DNA of 64,000 bases from Cordylochernes scorpioides (lineage: Eukaryota; Arthropoda; Arachnida; Pseudoscorpiones; Chernetidae). The notes beneath the pieces are model-generated. The model was given only the letters and a program-made list of their open reading frames with translations. It was not told the origin of the DNA and did not search any database. Made by a program: the position numbers and the translations under genes. Location: positions 76,062,419-76,126,418 of the forward strand of contig CP092877.1 in the NCBI GenBank assembly GCA_030710605.1. Reading direction: 5' to 3'. Below are positions 1 through 11,500 of the stretch, one piece after another. How positions within the stretch are numbered: position 1 is the first letter of the stretch; the number at the start of each line of letters is the position of its first letter.

Positions 1-1884
1 TCGTCAAAGATATCTGTTCAAATCATTTTTATCTATTTTCGTCTATTATAGAGAACAAGCAAGTAACATACAGGTAGTGTTATCTAACCACGCCGTCAAC
101 AAGAGGAAGCACTACTTGACAGCTGAGAGTTGGACTTCTTCCTGATTGGTCCGATTGTCCCCCCAACCCACAGGTGGTGGACGGTTTTAGCTACCTTCTG
201 ACGTCGTATTGATTACGCTTATATCCATAGTTTCATACAATAACAGTTATCCTGTATACCTTATCAAATACAGACTATTTATCAAAATCATCCTAATACA
301 TTAGTAGAACGATCTGGAGATTAAATTGGTGAAACACCGCTTCAGGGAAATTTCACCTCTGATAAGCCATCCTTGTCCATTTTCAATTTTCATCAATACA
401 TTATGAAAAGTATATAGAAATGGTTTTTAATTATTATAAAGTTGCGTTGAAAATGGTAATTATTTCAGCAATAGATAGCTCTAGAATAATGATAATGAGT
501 TTTAAAGCTGTGTTAAAAACATTTACTATAATTATTAATTAATTGAATCAATCTTTATTTTATTTCGACTTAAAGCGCTATGTCCCACCTAGGGACACTT
601 GCACACAACATTGAAATAAAATAAAGATATTTGAAATATGTACAAGAATTAGTATCTAAAGAGACAAGGGTCGCTTCTCCCGTCAAAATAGACGTCTAAA
701 CCCAGACGCCATCTATTGAACGTCGCCGCAAACTAGCGTTTCGGGTCGGTGACAAAGCCACAACACCAGCTTTGGCAAACTAATAAGCGTCCACCTAGAG
801 AACGTGGTTTCGTGATAATGGCCCTCGTCAGTCTAGGGCAGATTTAGTATGCAAGTTAATTAGATGAAAGAGGAAAAAATCGAAACAAATGAAATATATA
901 CAAAGGTTTGATATGCAAATATAGTTAAATAAAATCAAATTGTAAATTATTGCGTGTATTCGAGGAAAACAATTTACAGATTGAAGAAAGTTTCAAGAAA
1001 TATTTTAGAGTGAAAAATAGGCAAGATATTAGAGAATTATTCGATTAAAACTATGCTAAACAGAGTTTATTTCTAAATAAAAGAGTTCCAAAGAAATTTA
1101 GAAGCTTTTTTAGTATAATTAAATCAATCTTGAGGGATCAGTAATTTGTTATTCAATTTCAATATTTTGATTATCCTGGAAGATACGTTGATATAACAAT
1201 CGATTGATAAGATCTCAGAGAATTTTCCTTTGAAAATGATGGCAACTTGAACTATGATTAAATTTAATTTTACTGTCCTATAAGCTTATGTCCATAGTTT
1301 TCTTGAAAACCATTTCTGATATTCCACCCTTCAGTGTAACATATAAAAGCAGAATGATCCAATACAGTATTAGAGCTCTGAGAGGCGGTCTGGTGGAATA
1401 AATTGGCGAAACCGCTGGGAGGGTTCACCACTGATGAGCCAAGCCCTCCCAATATATTTTTTCATCGCAGTAAGGACAGTAGAAGTTTGTATTATGTATA
1501 AAAGAAACATTCGTGTTTTTAAATACTTTCATTTTATATATATAGAAATGGCGCGTTATTGCTTTGTGTTAATTTATAATTGAACTATTATAATTTTATA
1601 TAATCAAAACACTTATATTTTCAGGTGATAAAGTTGTAAGAATATTATATAAATATATATAAATTTACTCTTTCAAAGATTCTCCATATTACACTAATAA
1701 ACAAAACTAAAGGAAGTTGTACCCATTAGCATGTATATCGGTATTCAGACAATCACTCTGAAAGATATTTGATACATAGGTTATATAGGCAGGTATGTAA
1801 AAAGAGTAAAATAATTAATGAATAAGTAACAAAATATTTTCCGTTGAGTTATATACATAAAATTGAAAAATAACTACAACAAAA

Positions 1885-2100
1885 TATTTCTATGAAAAAT
1901 AGTCACTTCGGCCAGTTAGAGTTTTTCATTTTTCTTCGTCAGAAGAAGCATTGTTTTTGAGAACAATTTTTAACGCCTCTCTCTCTCTTGCCAAATGCTT
2001 TATTTTATTTACTTCTCCTGACGAAGACAAAAGATTTTTGTCGAAACGTTGAGAAAAATACAAACTCTAACTGGCTGAAGTGTCTATTTTTCATAGAAAT
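1885..2100. mobile_element. Foldback/MITE-like element with hammerhead-like core
   Basis: The two ends are inverted repeats of about 38 bp: the left arm runs from 1885 and contains ACTTCGGCCAGTTAGAG, and the right arm ends at 2100. The interior carries the hammerhead-like core at 2018-2053. Related single-arm copies lie near 17285-17420 and 31664-31790. No transposase is encoded, so it is non-autonomous. Confidence 0.6.
2018..2053 (+). ncRNA. Hammerhead-ribozyme-like motif
   Basis: Seen: CTGACGA, a perfect 7-bp stem (GACAAAA / TTTTGTC, 3-nt loop), GAAAC, then GTT. The flanking TTCTC and GAGAA can form stem I. This is the catalytic-core order of a type I hammerhead (stem I, CUGANGA, stem II, GAAA, stem III, NUH, stem I). 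Stem III is minimal, as known for hammerheads in Penelope-like retroelements, which work as dimers. Activity is inferred only. Confidence 0.4.
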
Positions 2101-2969
2101 ATTAATGCCGGCCAAGCAACCTTTATCTTTACGACAACAAAATAGTTACAATATCTCTCAGTCGAATTGCAACCAGTTTTCACACACTCCTCTCTTTCTT
2201 ATAGTTAAAAGAATCAATTTAAAAGAGAACGCTACTATATATATTGTAATGTAGAAAATTAAAAAGACAAACTTCAGGCTGACACAGTAATTTGTTTAAG
2301 GAACAAGCACAAACTAAATTTGATAAAATACAAAAGAGGAAATGAGGGAAGTTTACGCAGAGTTTATTTATTTACCAGTTGCAAACAAGACACGCTATAT
2401 CCGATCTGGATAATTGCGCGTGAAACTATTTACAATAATCCATATTGTAGTAGAGTAGGTAACAGAATTGTCAAAAAGAAAATAAACAATTAAGAAAAAG
2501 ATCATTAAAAAAACATATCCATTAAACAAATAAGCAACAACATAAGCAGATAGAAGAAATCGCAAGGCAGTTATTTACAGTGTAATATATGAATATAAAA
2601 ATTAATAATATCTTAATAAAATAATGAATACTTTGCTACAATATCATAAACCTTATTTATAATAACTCTTACACAATACTTTCTGTGAACTGGGAGAATT
2701 CCACGACCTGAGACAACTGGGTTGTTTTTAGAGATACTATGGGGGGATTTTTCTTGCTAAAAATCACTTTGTAAATGGCTTATTCCAAATTCTTTGAATT
2801 TTATATCAGGATTATTTGTACCGTTGTGTCGTAAAATAAGTATGACCTCTATTCTCCGCTATCTACTAAGAATCCATCGTAAAGAAAGAGTGTTATCTAA
2901 AAGAGGAAGTATATAATTCCGTTTAACCACGCCTTGGTGGGAAAGGTGTCTTTCGCCACACATCTGTTT

Positions 2970-3079
2970 AGTTTAGGTATTTAGGACTCCACGCTCCAGG
3001 GGACTTCCTAACTCCGTCGTCAATATATAAGCTGGACTACTGGTCTCAGCCGTACACTCCACCTACTCCTTGGACTCAG
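2970..3079 (+). promoter_or_regulatory. HisR1 core promoter and non-coding exon 1
   Basis: The block GGACTCCACGCTCCAGGG (from about 2984) is shared, with small changes, by all seven HisR promoters. TATA box TATATAAG is at 3024-3031. A short leader exon ends at 3079 in the splice donor CTCAG|GTAGGT. The cAMP-response-like octamer found in the other copies is not recognisable here. Confidence 0.65.
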
Positions 3080-4642
3080 GTAGGTCCCTAGCTAACCCTG
3101 GACTTACCAATATAGCTGTTTGTTTTTCGTCAAATGTATGAAGCCAGGAATATATAGACAATCTAAGAGGCATTGCGAACAGTAAAATGTACATTGATAT
3201 TTATAATTTTCTGATAATTTTAGTAAATTAAGAATTAGAGATGTCTATGTTTCATAACCAGCTAAACTCATATTCGTATAATCATCAATTATTCGATTAT
3301 TTGTTGGAAAGGAATAAATATTTGAAAAGGACTAAGATTCAACTATACTATAGACATTTCATATGAATTTCTTCACTAATAGTTGAACATACACAGCAGT
3401 AACAGCAAATCTACAGAAAGATACGTTCATTAGTAAGGATACATGCCTCCTTACAGTATTGTCTTTATTCTTTTTATACAGAAGCCATTAGAAACAAATC
3501 CCTAGATGAAGTACTCTAATTTATAAGAATACATAGCTCTATAGAATTGTCTTCGATATCTTTAAGGCAATAAATATGAAAATTTGTAAGAAATACTCCA
3601 ATTGGTAGAAATACAATAAGAATTCAAATTGGTACAACAATAAATTGATACATATCTAGGGCAAGCTCTATACATTGTAGGAAAAAATGCATATTTTCAA
3701 ATAAATTTGTGTGAGTCGTAAATTATTTACATCAACCTCTTTACTACTTTTTCTACTTTTATATTTCGACTACTCTTTGTCGTCCTTTTCAAGCAATATT
3801 TTACGACTAAAATATAAAATCAACCTTGCAAATGGCCTGCAGGCGTTTTCTATATTTTTTTATAACAATATCTTCACTATTTATATTTCAGTAAAAAGAC
3901 AAACCTGGAAAAGAAAATACTACAATCCATAAAAATATCTATCTCCTCATAATAGTATCTTCTATATATGTATAAAAATGGATAAAGACAATTCTAGAGA
4001 AATATATCACGATTGTATGAGTTATTTTGCAGTAGAAATTCCAGGAATATGTGTTTATCAAATAAAATATTCTATATCCCTAGATATTGAACCTTAACGA
4101 TTACTACATGAGTATATTATTGACTAACAATATGCAGTGTTATAGTTAGACTAGAATACTCCTGTAGAAAGGGCCTTAAAGCTCGAAAGCTAGAGCTATT
4201 AAAAAAATAGAATTAAGAAACACATCCCTGGATGATATTCTACCAAATAATAAAGCGCAAGAGAATATGAAATCAGATTGTAAAAGTGATTTCACAATTT
4301 TACAATAATTAATAGCTACATAGGTTAGGTAAAACATTGCTTTTCTCTTATAGAAAGAGATGTGGGTCTTCATATAATTCTATTATCAATTTTTACCAGA
4401 ATGAATTTGAAACTAGAGATACTCTGATAGTTAAAATAAATTGTGACTCTTTTTTAAATGAATATTTTGGGTACTTTCGTTAAACACAAATATATATCAA
4501 CGAAAACTTAGTAAAGAATGTTTTCTACCCATTAGAGTATTGTGTAGGTTATATCAGTATTGGTGAATTAAAACTATATATTATTTCTGAAAATGTATTA
4601 ATTAGGTAAAGCAAATACTTATCTCTTTGCTGTGTGTTCCAG
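3080..4642 (+). other. HisR1 intron 1
   Basis: Intron from the donor GTAGGT at 3080 to the pyrimidine-rich acceptor ending TTCCAG at 4642, seven bases before the ATG. It is AT-rich, with no coding signal. Inferred from the conserved donor and acceptor in all seven paralogues, not from a transcript. Confidence 0.6.
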
Positions 4643-4648
4643 TAGACC

Positions 4649-5230
4649 ATGTTGTTGCTGCCCTTTGTCCTCCTCGTGGCCGGCTTGACCTGGGCCGATG
4701 CCAGGTCCATTTCAGCGAAAAAGGAATCCGAGAAAGAGTTGGTATCCAAGAACAATGCTGTTGAAGACCTGAAGACCGAAGCATCCTACCACCATGGGTC
4801 CTATGGAGGAGGTGGTGGAATGGGCTCCCACTCCCACAGCGAGGGCCACAACCACGGTCATGACCACGGCCACAACCACGACCACAAGCACGGACACAAG
4901 CATGGCCACGACCACAAGCATGGAGAAAAGCACGGACACGACCACGGCCACAAACATGACCACGGACACAAGCACGGCCACAAACACGGCCACGACCACA
5001 ACGAGAAGCACGTGCACCACCACGAGCATCACCACACCCACCATCACCACCACAAACACCACCACGGACATGATCACGGCCACAAGCACGGACACAGCCA
5101 TAACCATAAGGAAAACCACGGACACAACCACGGTCACAAACACGGCCATGACCACGGGCACGACCACAAGCACGGCCATGACCATGGGCACAAGCATAGC
5201 CACCAAGAATCTGGTTATGGGCACCACTAA
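4649..5230 (+). CDS. HisR1, secreted histidine-rich protein (intact)
   Basis: 193 codons. Residues 1-18 (MLLLPFVLLVAGLTWADA) form a clear signal peptide with a likely cut after ADA. Residues 19-46 are a charged linker. A Gly run (GGGGG) follows near residue 53. Then comes a long tract in which almost every second residue is His, as HGH, HDH, HKH and HNH. It includes the cluster HHHTHHHHHKHHH around residues 120-132 and ends SGYGHH. By my count 68 of 193 residues are His. Such HxH spacing is typical of zinc- or copper-binding secreted proteins; the true role is unknown. The ATG is seven bases after the acceptor. Poly(A) signal AATAAA is at 5305. Subfamily A, with HisR3 and HisR7. Low-complexity ORFs in other frames here are shadows. 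Confidence 0.85.
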   Translation: MLLLPFVLLVAGLTWADARSISAKKESEKELVSKNNAVEDLKTEASYHHGSYGGGGGMGSHSHSEGHNHGHDHGHNHDHKHGHKHGHDHKHGEKHGHDHGHKHDHGHKHGHKHGHDHNEKHVHHHEHHHTHHHHHKHHHGHDHGHKHGHSHNHKENHGHNHGHKHGHDHGHDHKHGHDHGHKHSHQESGYGHH

Positions 5231-5304
5231 CAAAAAATATCTCCCCTAATTTGGCTGTATCTCCTCTATTCTGTAAAGTACTCTCTGTAGATATGTACAG
5301 GCTC

Positions 5305-5310
5305 AATAAA
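5305..5310 (+). terminator. HisR1 poly(A) signal
   Basis: AATAAA within GGCTCAATAAACTT, about 75 bases after the stop codon. The same context follows HisR3 and HisR7. Confidence 0.7.
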
Positions 5311-5429
5311 CTTACTAATTAAAGCATACAAACTGTCTCTTTTTTTAAAGCTCTTATTTATCTTGCTTCACTGCTTGTCTGTCTGTTTGTCCGTTTCTCT
5401 GTCTGTCCGCAATTCTTGTAATCAAATTT

Positions 5430-5636
5430 TGTTGACTTTGCTTAGAATTATTAATGAAACTGATTCCAATAATTATTAATTAAACATTATATTTATTGAT
5501 TTACAAGAGAGAGAACAAAATATAAAAAGGGAAACTAATATTGAACAAAGGAACTTTTTTCTGTTTCGGTTAGCGCCTATTTACCTGTGAGCTTACACAC
5601 ACTCTGTGGTAACAATTAATTAATATATATACAACA
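5430..5636 (-). repeat. copia-1 3' LTR
   Basis: Runs from TGTTGACTTTG at 5430 to TATACAACA at 5636. The last 51 bases match 9507-9557 almost exactly. Confidence 0.7.
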
Positions 5637-5658
5637 TACGCTCCCCTGTGTGTAATCC

Positions 5659-7645
5659 CTAATCAGCAAGTCCAAGGATATCTGCACATTTCCGTAGTTT
5701 GTCCTTAGGGAGACTCTTCGTTAGTATATCCACCTCCATGTCTTCACTTTTAGTGTATTCCAGCTTGATTCCATTTTGAATTTCCTCTTTCACAAAATGA
5801 TACTTTCGGTTTATGTGCTTTGTTCGTGAAGTAATTTTGTCAGATTGTATCCAGTTTATTGCAGCCTGGCTGTCACTTTTCAAGGTAATTGGGAAAGTTA
5901 AATTTTCACAAAGTTCTTCTAGTAATCCCTTTAACCATAATACTTCTGAAATGCCTTTACATATTGAAATAAGTTCTGCTTCACATGTAGACAAGGCTAC
6001 TAAATTTTGCTTTCTACTTCTCCAGTTTATTAAGTTGTTGCCAAGTTTGACTGTATAACCTGAATAGGATTTTGGGTCTCGGGTTGTGTACCAGCTCGCA
6101 TCAGTACTTATTGTGATATTGTTGTCTTTTGACTTATATGCCAACATTTTATTTCTTGTTCCCTTCAGGTATCTATATAAATCTTTTTAACTCCAGTTAA
6201 GTGTATTTCTCTTGGATCATTACTATACTTTGATAAATTGCTGACGTTGAAGGATATGTCCGGTCGAGTACCCGTAGAAAGGTACATTAGTGATCCAATC
6301 ATTTCCTGGTATACAGTTTTATCTACTGGCTTAGAGTCCATATATTCATCTAAATTTTGATTTTGATCTCCAGGTGTCTGCACACTGTTGCATTCTTCCA
6401 GTCCAAATCTGTGAAGAATTGTATCAATATAATGAGTCTGAGATAGGCAAAATCCATCTTCTGCCCTTTTTATTTCAATTCCAATAAATGGTTCGCTATA
6501 TTTCTTCTCTATTAGAGTAACATATTTTTCTATTTCTGAGGCTAGGTTGTCATTAATTTCCTTACTAGTTACAGCAATGATGAGATCATCTATATATAGA
6601 CCCAGTATTGCATACTCTTCTCCTCTCTGGAGTTTATAGACACATGGATCACATTTGGTTCTAATCATTCCCAACTGGTATAAAATTTCATTGAACTTTT
6701 TGTTCCAACATTTTCCTGATTGTGGAAGACCATACAGGCTTTTTTTTCCAATTTACACACTTTGTTTTCCTCTCCTTTTTGCATAAAACCATCTGGTTGT
6801 CTCATGTATACTGTCTCTTCTAACTCTCCATAGAGATAAGCTGTCTTCACATCATAAGTCTTTATGATTGAATTCTGTTGTGTTGCAAGAGCTACTATTG
6901 TTCGCAAGCTTTCCTTTTTGAGTACAGGTGAAAAAGATTCCTTATAGTCCACACCATATCTCTGATTGCATCCAAAAGCAACCAGTCTGGCCTTTCTTTT
7001 ATATATGCCGTCATTTGATGTTTTCTTCGTACTGTAGACCCATTTACCATTGATTACTTTCATACCATTTTCCCTTGGTACTAGTGTACATACTTTATGC
7101 TTCTCTATCTCACTGAGCTCTTCTTCTATTGCTTTGTGCCATTCATTTCTTTCTCCACTATCCATTGTTTCTTTAAAGTTTTCCGGGATATAATGATCTA
7201 TTTCCATAATTAAGTTTGCATCATTCCTATCCTTTATTCTTTGTGAGCGTCGAACTCCTTCTTCAATCAATTTCCTTTCTTGTTCTTCAAGTCTTGCTTT
7301 GTGCCGTTCTTCTAAGATGCTCTTTGTTTCTCCTTTCTTTCTTCCTCCTTTTGCGCATCTTTCCTCTATTGGTTCAGTTTGTGTTGAGTCATTTTCAGTG
7401 TCACCACCTGGTTTTACTGAAGTATCCTCCTGAGACTTCATTTTACTCTCTGTGACAGGATGGTCTTCTTTCAAGATAAGAAAGTCTTCAACTATTTCTT
7501 CACAATTTCCTTTATAGGTCAAATGATCACAATTAGTATCTTCCTGAATATCATTTGCATAATCAATTCCTCTCTTATCTTCACTAAATTTTACTGATCT
7601 GACTTCATGGATTCTCTTTGTCATTATATCATATGGAATAACCAA
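5659..7645 (-). pseudogene. copia-1 reverse transcriptase and RNase H (frameshifted)
   Basis: Three open segments in different frames: 6665-7645, 6165-6674 and 5659-6147. The first begins in the integrase-RT linker, then has the copia RT start (KWVY, KARLVA, DYKESFSPV, DVKTAYLYG). The second contains the RT catalytic motif YIDD and the region before RNase H (MIGSLMYLSTGTRPDI). The third is copia RNase H with TDASW, WRSRKQ, LSTCEAE and the terminal RTKHI and DILTKSLP blocks. At least two frameshifts break the polyprotein. Confidence 0.85.
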
Positions 7646-7666
7646 TAAATATTCCTTTTCTACCCT

Positions 7667-8362
7667 TTAGTGAAATTTGTTTCTTCTTGGTTTGCTCTCA
7701 AGCCAATGCGTCAAACATCCAAATATTCGAATGTGTTTGACCGATGGTTTCTTGCCATTCCATCTCTGCATAGGTGTATGGTGCTTGATAGACCTGTGGG
7801 GTGTACAATTCTTAATGTATGTAGCTGTAGCAATTGCCTCTGCCCAAAACTTCATGGGTAATTTTGAGTCAATTAGTAAGGTTCTTGCTATATCTATAAG
7901 AGTCCTATTCACTCTCTCTGCGACTCCATTACTTTGTGGTGAGTATGTGGTGGTATGTTGGTGATGGATCCCACTTCTCTTGAAAAGTCCTTCAAATCTA
8001 GAGTTACAAAATTCAGTTCCATTGTCCGTTCTTACACCTTTTATTCTAAGACTTATTTCGTTTTCGGCTCTTGCTTTAAATTCTTCAAATATTTCAAAGG
8101 TCTCATCTTTTGATTTCAGGAAATATACAAAGATTCTTCTACGGTAATCATCTACTATAACAATAAAATACTTAGATCCTCCTAAATATTGATATTGCAT
8201 TGGTCCACATAAATCCATATGAATCAACTGCAGGGGCTTAACTGTATAATTTTCCGTAATTTTATATGGCTTCTGAACCAATTTTCCCATTATGCATGCC
8301 TCGCACTCTGGTAACCTTTTGAATTTTAGATCCAATCCTCTTACAATATGTCCTTGAATCAT
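7667..8362 (-). pseudogene. copia-1 integrase core
   Basis: Contains the end of the zinc-binding domain (CEACIMGK) and then the DDE core: D in HMDLCGPM, D in RTDNGTEF and E in QSNGVAERVNR. The conserved HRSIKHHTPMQRW block follows. It is cut off from the RT frame downstream by a frameshift near 7650. Not functional in the present copy. Confidence 0.85.
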
Positions 8363-9503
8363 TTTTTCATGTATTCTTCATTTATATGGTTTAATATTTT
8401 ATGCCATAAACTTATATTGCTATTTTTATTTGATAAATGTATATTTATAACCATGACATTTTCATTTTTTGATATTGGTACAATTCTTAGTTTTGTTTCC
8501 ATCATAAACATTCTATCTTTAATATATGCCTCAGCAACTAAATAATTCCCTTCATTATAAATTTTTGCTCCATTCTTATTGAAAATAACTGAATTTCCTT
8601 TGTTGACTAATTCTAATACTGACAAGAAATTATTTCTTAGATTTGGTACATGTAAGATATCTTTGATGCAAATATTTTCTTGGCCTTCACTTGTGCACAT
8701 GTAGTAAGTCTCATATCTCCTTTGGCTGTGGCTTGAGTAGTTTTGCCCTTCTCAGCTAGGTTGATTTCACTTTCATAATCTACCACATTTTCTATCAAAG
8801 TTAGGTTTGGGGTTAAATGTGCGGTGCATCCTGAATCTATACACCATATTTTCCTATCATTTCTCCTATCTGGTGAATCTTCAAATTCTTTTACATATGT
8901 TTCAAATGCTTGCTCATTAATTCCACTTTTCACAGTATCTACTAGGTTACTTGAATGTTCCCTACTGTATTTGTGATTTCTTAAATCAGGAGTCCATTTC
9001 TTTTGATATCCTTGTTTCTGTTTATCTCGAAACCAGCTATCATTAGCTAGATGTCCCTTTTTATTACAAACAAAACATCTTTTTTTGCTGAAATTGTTTA
9101 ACTTTTCTATTTTTAATTCTGTATGCATGTTCATGCCCATTCTCAACTGATTGATTTAATCTCATATTTATTCTTGACTCCTCTTCTCTTAGAATTTGTT
9201 GAATCTCTTCAATTGTTGCCTCTCTCTTAGATCGTAAGACAATAGCAATATTTTCATACCTTGGATGTATGCCTCTGACAATATGAAATGAAAGTTCTCT
9301 TGTGGGAAATTGATGCCCTAATGATGAACTTCTAGCAGCAAATTTTTTTGCCCTTGTTATATATTCATCTACAGTTTCATTATCTTTCATTTTATGTTCT
9401 TTAATTCTAAGCCTATATCAATAATTTTATCTTCCAAATTGCCTGTGTACGTTTTTCTCAGTGAGTCCCATACTTTCTTAGCATTTGTTTCTCCTATGAA
9501 CAT
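8359..9503 (-). pseudogene. copia-1 gag and protease remnants
   Basis: Overlapping minus-strand fragments (8359-8700, 8637-9146, 9064-9390 and on to the Met at 9501-9503). Gag text includes ETVDEYITRAKKF. The zinc knuckle CFVCNKKGHLAND has lost its last Cys. The retroviral-type protease motif is IDSG, in WCIDSGCTAHL. The gag start abuts the LTR fragment directly, so the leader, primer site and N-terminus are deleted. Confidence 0.75.
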
Positions 9504-9506
9504 ATC

Positions 9507-9557
9507 TGTGAGCTTACACACTGTCTGTGGTAACAATTAATTAATATATATACAACA
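9507..9557 (-). repeat. copia-1 5' LTR remnant
   Basis: 51-bp match to the end of the 3' LTR (5586-5636), joined straight onto gag. The rest of the 5' LTR is missing. Confidence 0.65.
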
Positions 9558-10020
9558 ATTTTTATCATACCTCTAGAGCACGTAGGAATATGAAAATTGG
9601 TACACTTTTCTGAACCCGATGACAATAAACGTTGGTAAATTTTCAGACTTAGAGTTGTCAGGGTGGCTGGAAAAGGACAAATTTCCAAATTGCCTTTCAA
9701 ATTTTGTAAATTAACTTTAATATATTTTCAGATCACATAGAAGTATGAAACCTAAATATATATTTACAATTTTATAAAAGACATTTTGAAATTCGTTGTT
9801 TGTTCATATTTAGGTGTAATATAGTGCACCTCTGAATCAACATCTTAGGGTTTAATAGCAACTATTTTAAATATAATAAAACAAATATTTCTACTGTTAT
9901 TCAGTATTTTGTCATCACATCATTTTATCTTGACAGGAATAGATCAAGTAGGAAATGAATTTTTGCTCCAAAAATATTGTTTCAACAAATATTTGTTTGG
10001 AAAATTCTTCCCTTCAGGTA
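9558..10020. other. Spacer before PS1 (A-type unit)
   Basis: AT-rich, non-coding. 9560-9670 matches 27010-27130 of unit 3, showing that copia-1 split an A-type spacer. 9905-10020 is the conserved lead-in to PS genes (TTTATCTTGACAGGAATAGA motif). Confidence 0.6.
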
Positions 10021-10026
10021 TATATC

Positions 10027-10036
10027 TATATGAAAA
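10027..10036 (+). promoter_or_regulatory. PS1 putative TATA box
   Basis: TATATGAAAA, shared with PS3. In PS2, 5 and 6 the same place reads TATAAAA. The conserved GGTACATTCGC about 25 bases downstream is the likely start region. Confidence 0.4.
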
Positions 10037-10238
10037 CTGGGCTAAGAGGGGTACATTCGCAGTAGTTTAGCATAAATGTAAATTTTCTTTAAAAAAATAG
10101 TAAAAAATGGCCATTAATTCGTAAAAAAAAGGCAACAAAGGCTCACTTTGCTAATTTGTTTAGCAGGAGCCCCACGTCGCTGTAAATTTCCAAAAAACCA
10201 AATCCACCCCCCCCCAAGCCCCAGCCCTTACCCCCACC

Positions 10239-11234
10239 ATGAATCCCAAATCCCATTCCCACTGTCCCTCATCAACCTTTTCAATAGCCCGATCACCTTC
10301 CCCGACCCGGCATAACCTCTCCACCCCCATTTATTGCCCGGACCCCTCCTCCAATATAAACTCCAAACTCACCCCAATCAATATCCCCATCCCTTCCCCC
10401 AACCCTCAGTCCCTCTCCATTCCCATCAATAGCCCGTTCTCTTCCCCCAAACCTCAGTCCCTCCCCACCCCCATCAATAGCCCGGTACTTTCCCCCAACC
10501 CTCAGTCCCTCCTCACCCCCATCAATAGCCCGGTCTCTTCCCCCAACCCTCAGTCCATCCCCATCCCCAGCAATAGCCTGGCCCCTTCCCCCAACCCTTA
10601 GTCCCTCTCCATCCTCAGAAATAGCCCAGTCCCTTCCTTCAACACTCAATCCCTCCCGAACCCCAGCAATAGCCCGGTCCATTCCCCCAAAACGCAGTCC
10701 CTCCCTAACCCCAGCCATAACCCGGTCCCCTCCACCAAATTCCCGTCTCTCCCCTCCCAGACCCCCAGACCCACACAAGCCATCATGGAGGCCCTTACCC
10801 GCAGCAGGCAGGGGGCCCTCACCACCGGCCCCCAGGTCACCATCTGCAGCCAGCTCCAGGTCAAATACTTCCAGGCAGAGGAGGCCCCCAGGAAGCTCAC
10901 TACCCGATCCTGGGAGATGATGCCCGAGGACAGCCTCCTCATTGCCTTGGGGAGGAAGAAACAGACCACCCCTTCCGCCCCTGCTTCCTCCCCAAAGAAG
11001 AAGAGGCTGAGATTTTTTATGTGCGGAAGGAAAAGGAGTACCTCCCATCTCAGCACCGACGAGGTTCTCCGGGCAGCGGCGGAGTTGCTGCTGAAGATCC
11101 AGCTGGAAAAATCCCTCCAGGAGATAGCCGAAGAAGACGCCACCAGGAGGGAATGGAAACGTCGTAGGGCGGCTATGTCCTCCTCCGAACTAGAGCTTCG
11201 CCAACTCGAAAAGGAGGAGCGACATGGTGGCTGA
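10239..11234 (+). pseudogene. PS1, Pro/Ser-repeat protein (in-frame stop)
   Basis: The frame runs 332 codons from the conserved CCACCATGAATCC start, but a TAG at 10599-10601 replaces the CAG of the repeat CCTCAGTCC. Upstream are repeats of about 16 residues (NSPVLSPNPQSLLTPI type). Downstream the conserved core is intact from ATG 10785 (ATCATGGAGG, good initiation context) to EERHGG, 149 codons. If initiation really occurs at 10785, PS1 is functional. A second exon (11355-11500) keeps a 48-codon frame. A C-rich tract follows to AATAAA at 12041. A-type, with PS3. No family recognised. Confidence 0.55.
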
Positions 11235-11354
11235 GGTATGTTTGATCAACTTGGATTACCCGGGATTCTCACACAGGGTGATTAACTCTTCAGGGCATAG
11301 GGAGCCAATTTGCGATCAAATAACCAGGTTGATTGAAGCTCTGTGTTTGTGCAG

Positions 11355-11500
11355 GAGGCTTATATGTAACGCGGAGTCCCTCAGCCAACTCCGCCCTATG
11401 GCACCCCCCTCCTGACTTCGGCTATTTCCTGCCAGCTGGGTACTTCAGCCCCCCGCTGCCCCCTTCCGCACCTCCGCGGGCATCATCTGGCTTCCTCTAG
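11355..11500 (+). other. PS1 putative second coding exon
   Basis: After the acceptor TTTGTGCAG (11354) a 48-codon frame ends in TAG at 11498-11500. It contains PDFGYFLPAG. The same frame and length occur in all six PS copies. Joining needs the weak donor CATG|GTGGCT (11226/11227). The stronger donor GAG|GTATGT lies just after the TGA. Confidence 0.4.

Larger units (their letters stand above)
1..2960. other. Left non-coding flank of the array
   Basis: AT-rich sequence with no open frame I would defend. It holds a foldback element (1885-2100) and a repeated motif of about 70 bp seen at 322-372 and 1381-1450. A diverged copy of that motif lies on the minus strand near 28397-28470. Many short A/T runs are present. 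I see no promoter or coding exon until the HisR1 promoter. Confidence 0.6.
5430..9557 (-). mobile_element. Decayed Ty1/copia retrotransposon (copia-1)
   Basis: Minus-strand element inserted between HisR1 and PS1. The 3' LTR (5430-5636) ends in a segment repeated at 9507-9557, which is all that remains of the 5' LTR. The order gag, protease, integrase, RT, RNase H is that of Ty1/copia. A polypurine tract lies just inside the 3' LTR (5637-5660, read on minus). Flanking AATTT/ATTTT suggests a 5-bp target duplication. Unit 3 keeps the empty site near 27001-27015. Frameshifts separate the pol fragments and the 5' LTR, leader and gag start are deleted, so it is dead. Confidence 0.85.

Noticed and set aside
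1405..1440. GGCGAAAC ... CTGATGAGCC as a permuted hammerhead
   Set aside because: Only five bases remain for stem I and the GGC/GCC stem is short; the copies at 322 and 28400 do not preserve the core.
1988..2254. 88-codon plus-strand ORF
   Set aside because: Crosses the foldback element and its hammerhead-like core; no homology or start context.
4794..5249. Plus-strand Thr-rich ORFs (TTTATTTTTSTD) overlapping HisR genes
   Set aside because: Frame-shifted reading of the His codons; they lack the signal peptide and begin inside the gene.
4602..5306. Minus-strand Cys/Gly/Arg-rich and Val-rich ORFs over HisR1 (also over HisR3, 4, 5, 6, 7)
   Set aside because: Shadows of the CAC-rich His tract; no signal or start context, and not consistent between copies.
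10293..11143. Minus-strand Gly-rich ORFs over PS genes (GGRDRAIAGDGEGL repeats)
   Set aside because: Reverse reading of the C-rich repeats; no promoter, and lengths and frames vary between copies.
11224..11415. ORF starting ATGGTGGCTGAGG after PS1 (also 30172-30951 after PS3)
   Set aside because: Runs through the probable intron; closed by stops in PS2, 4, 5 and 6.
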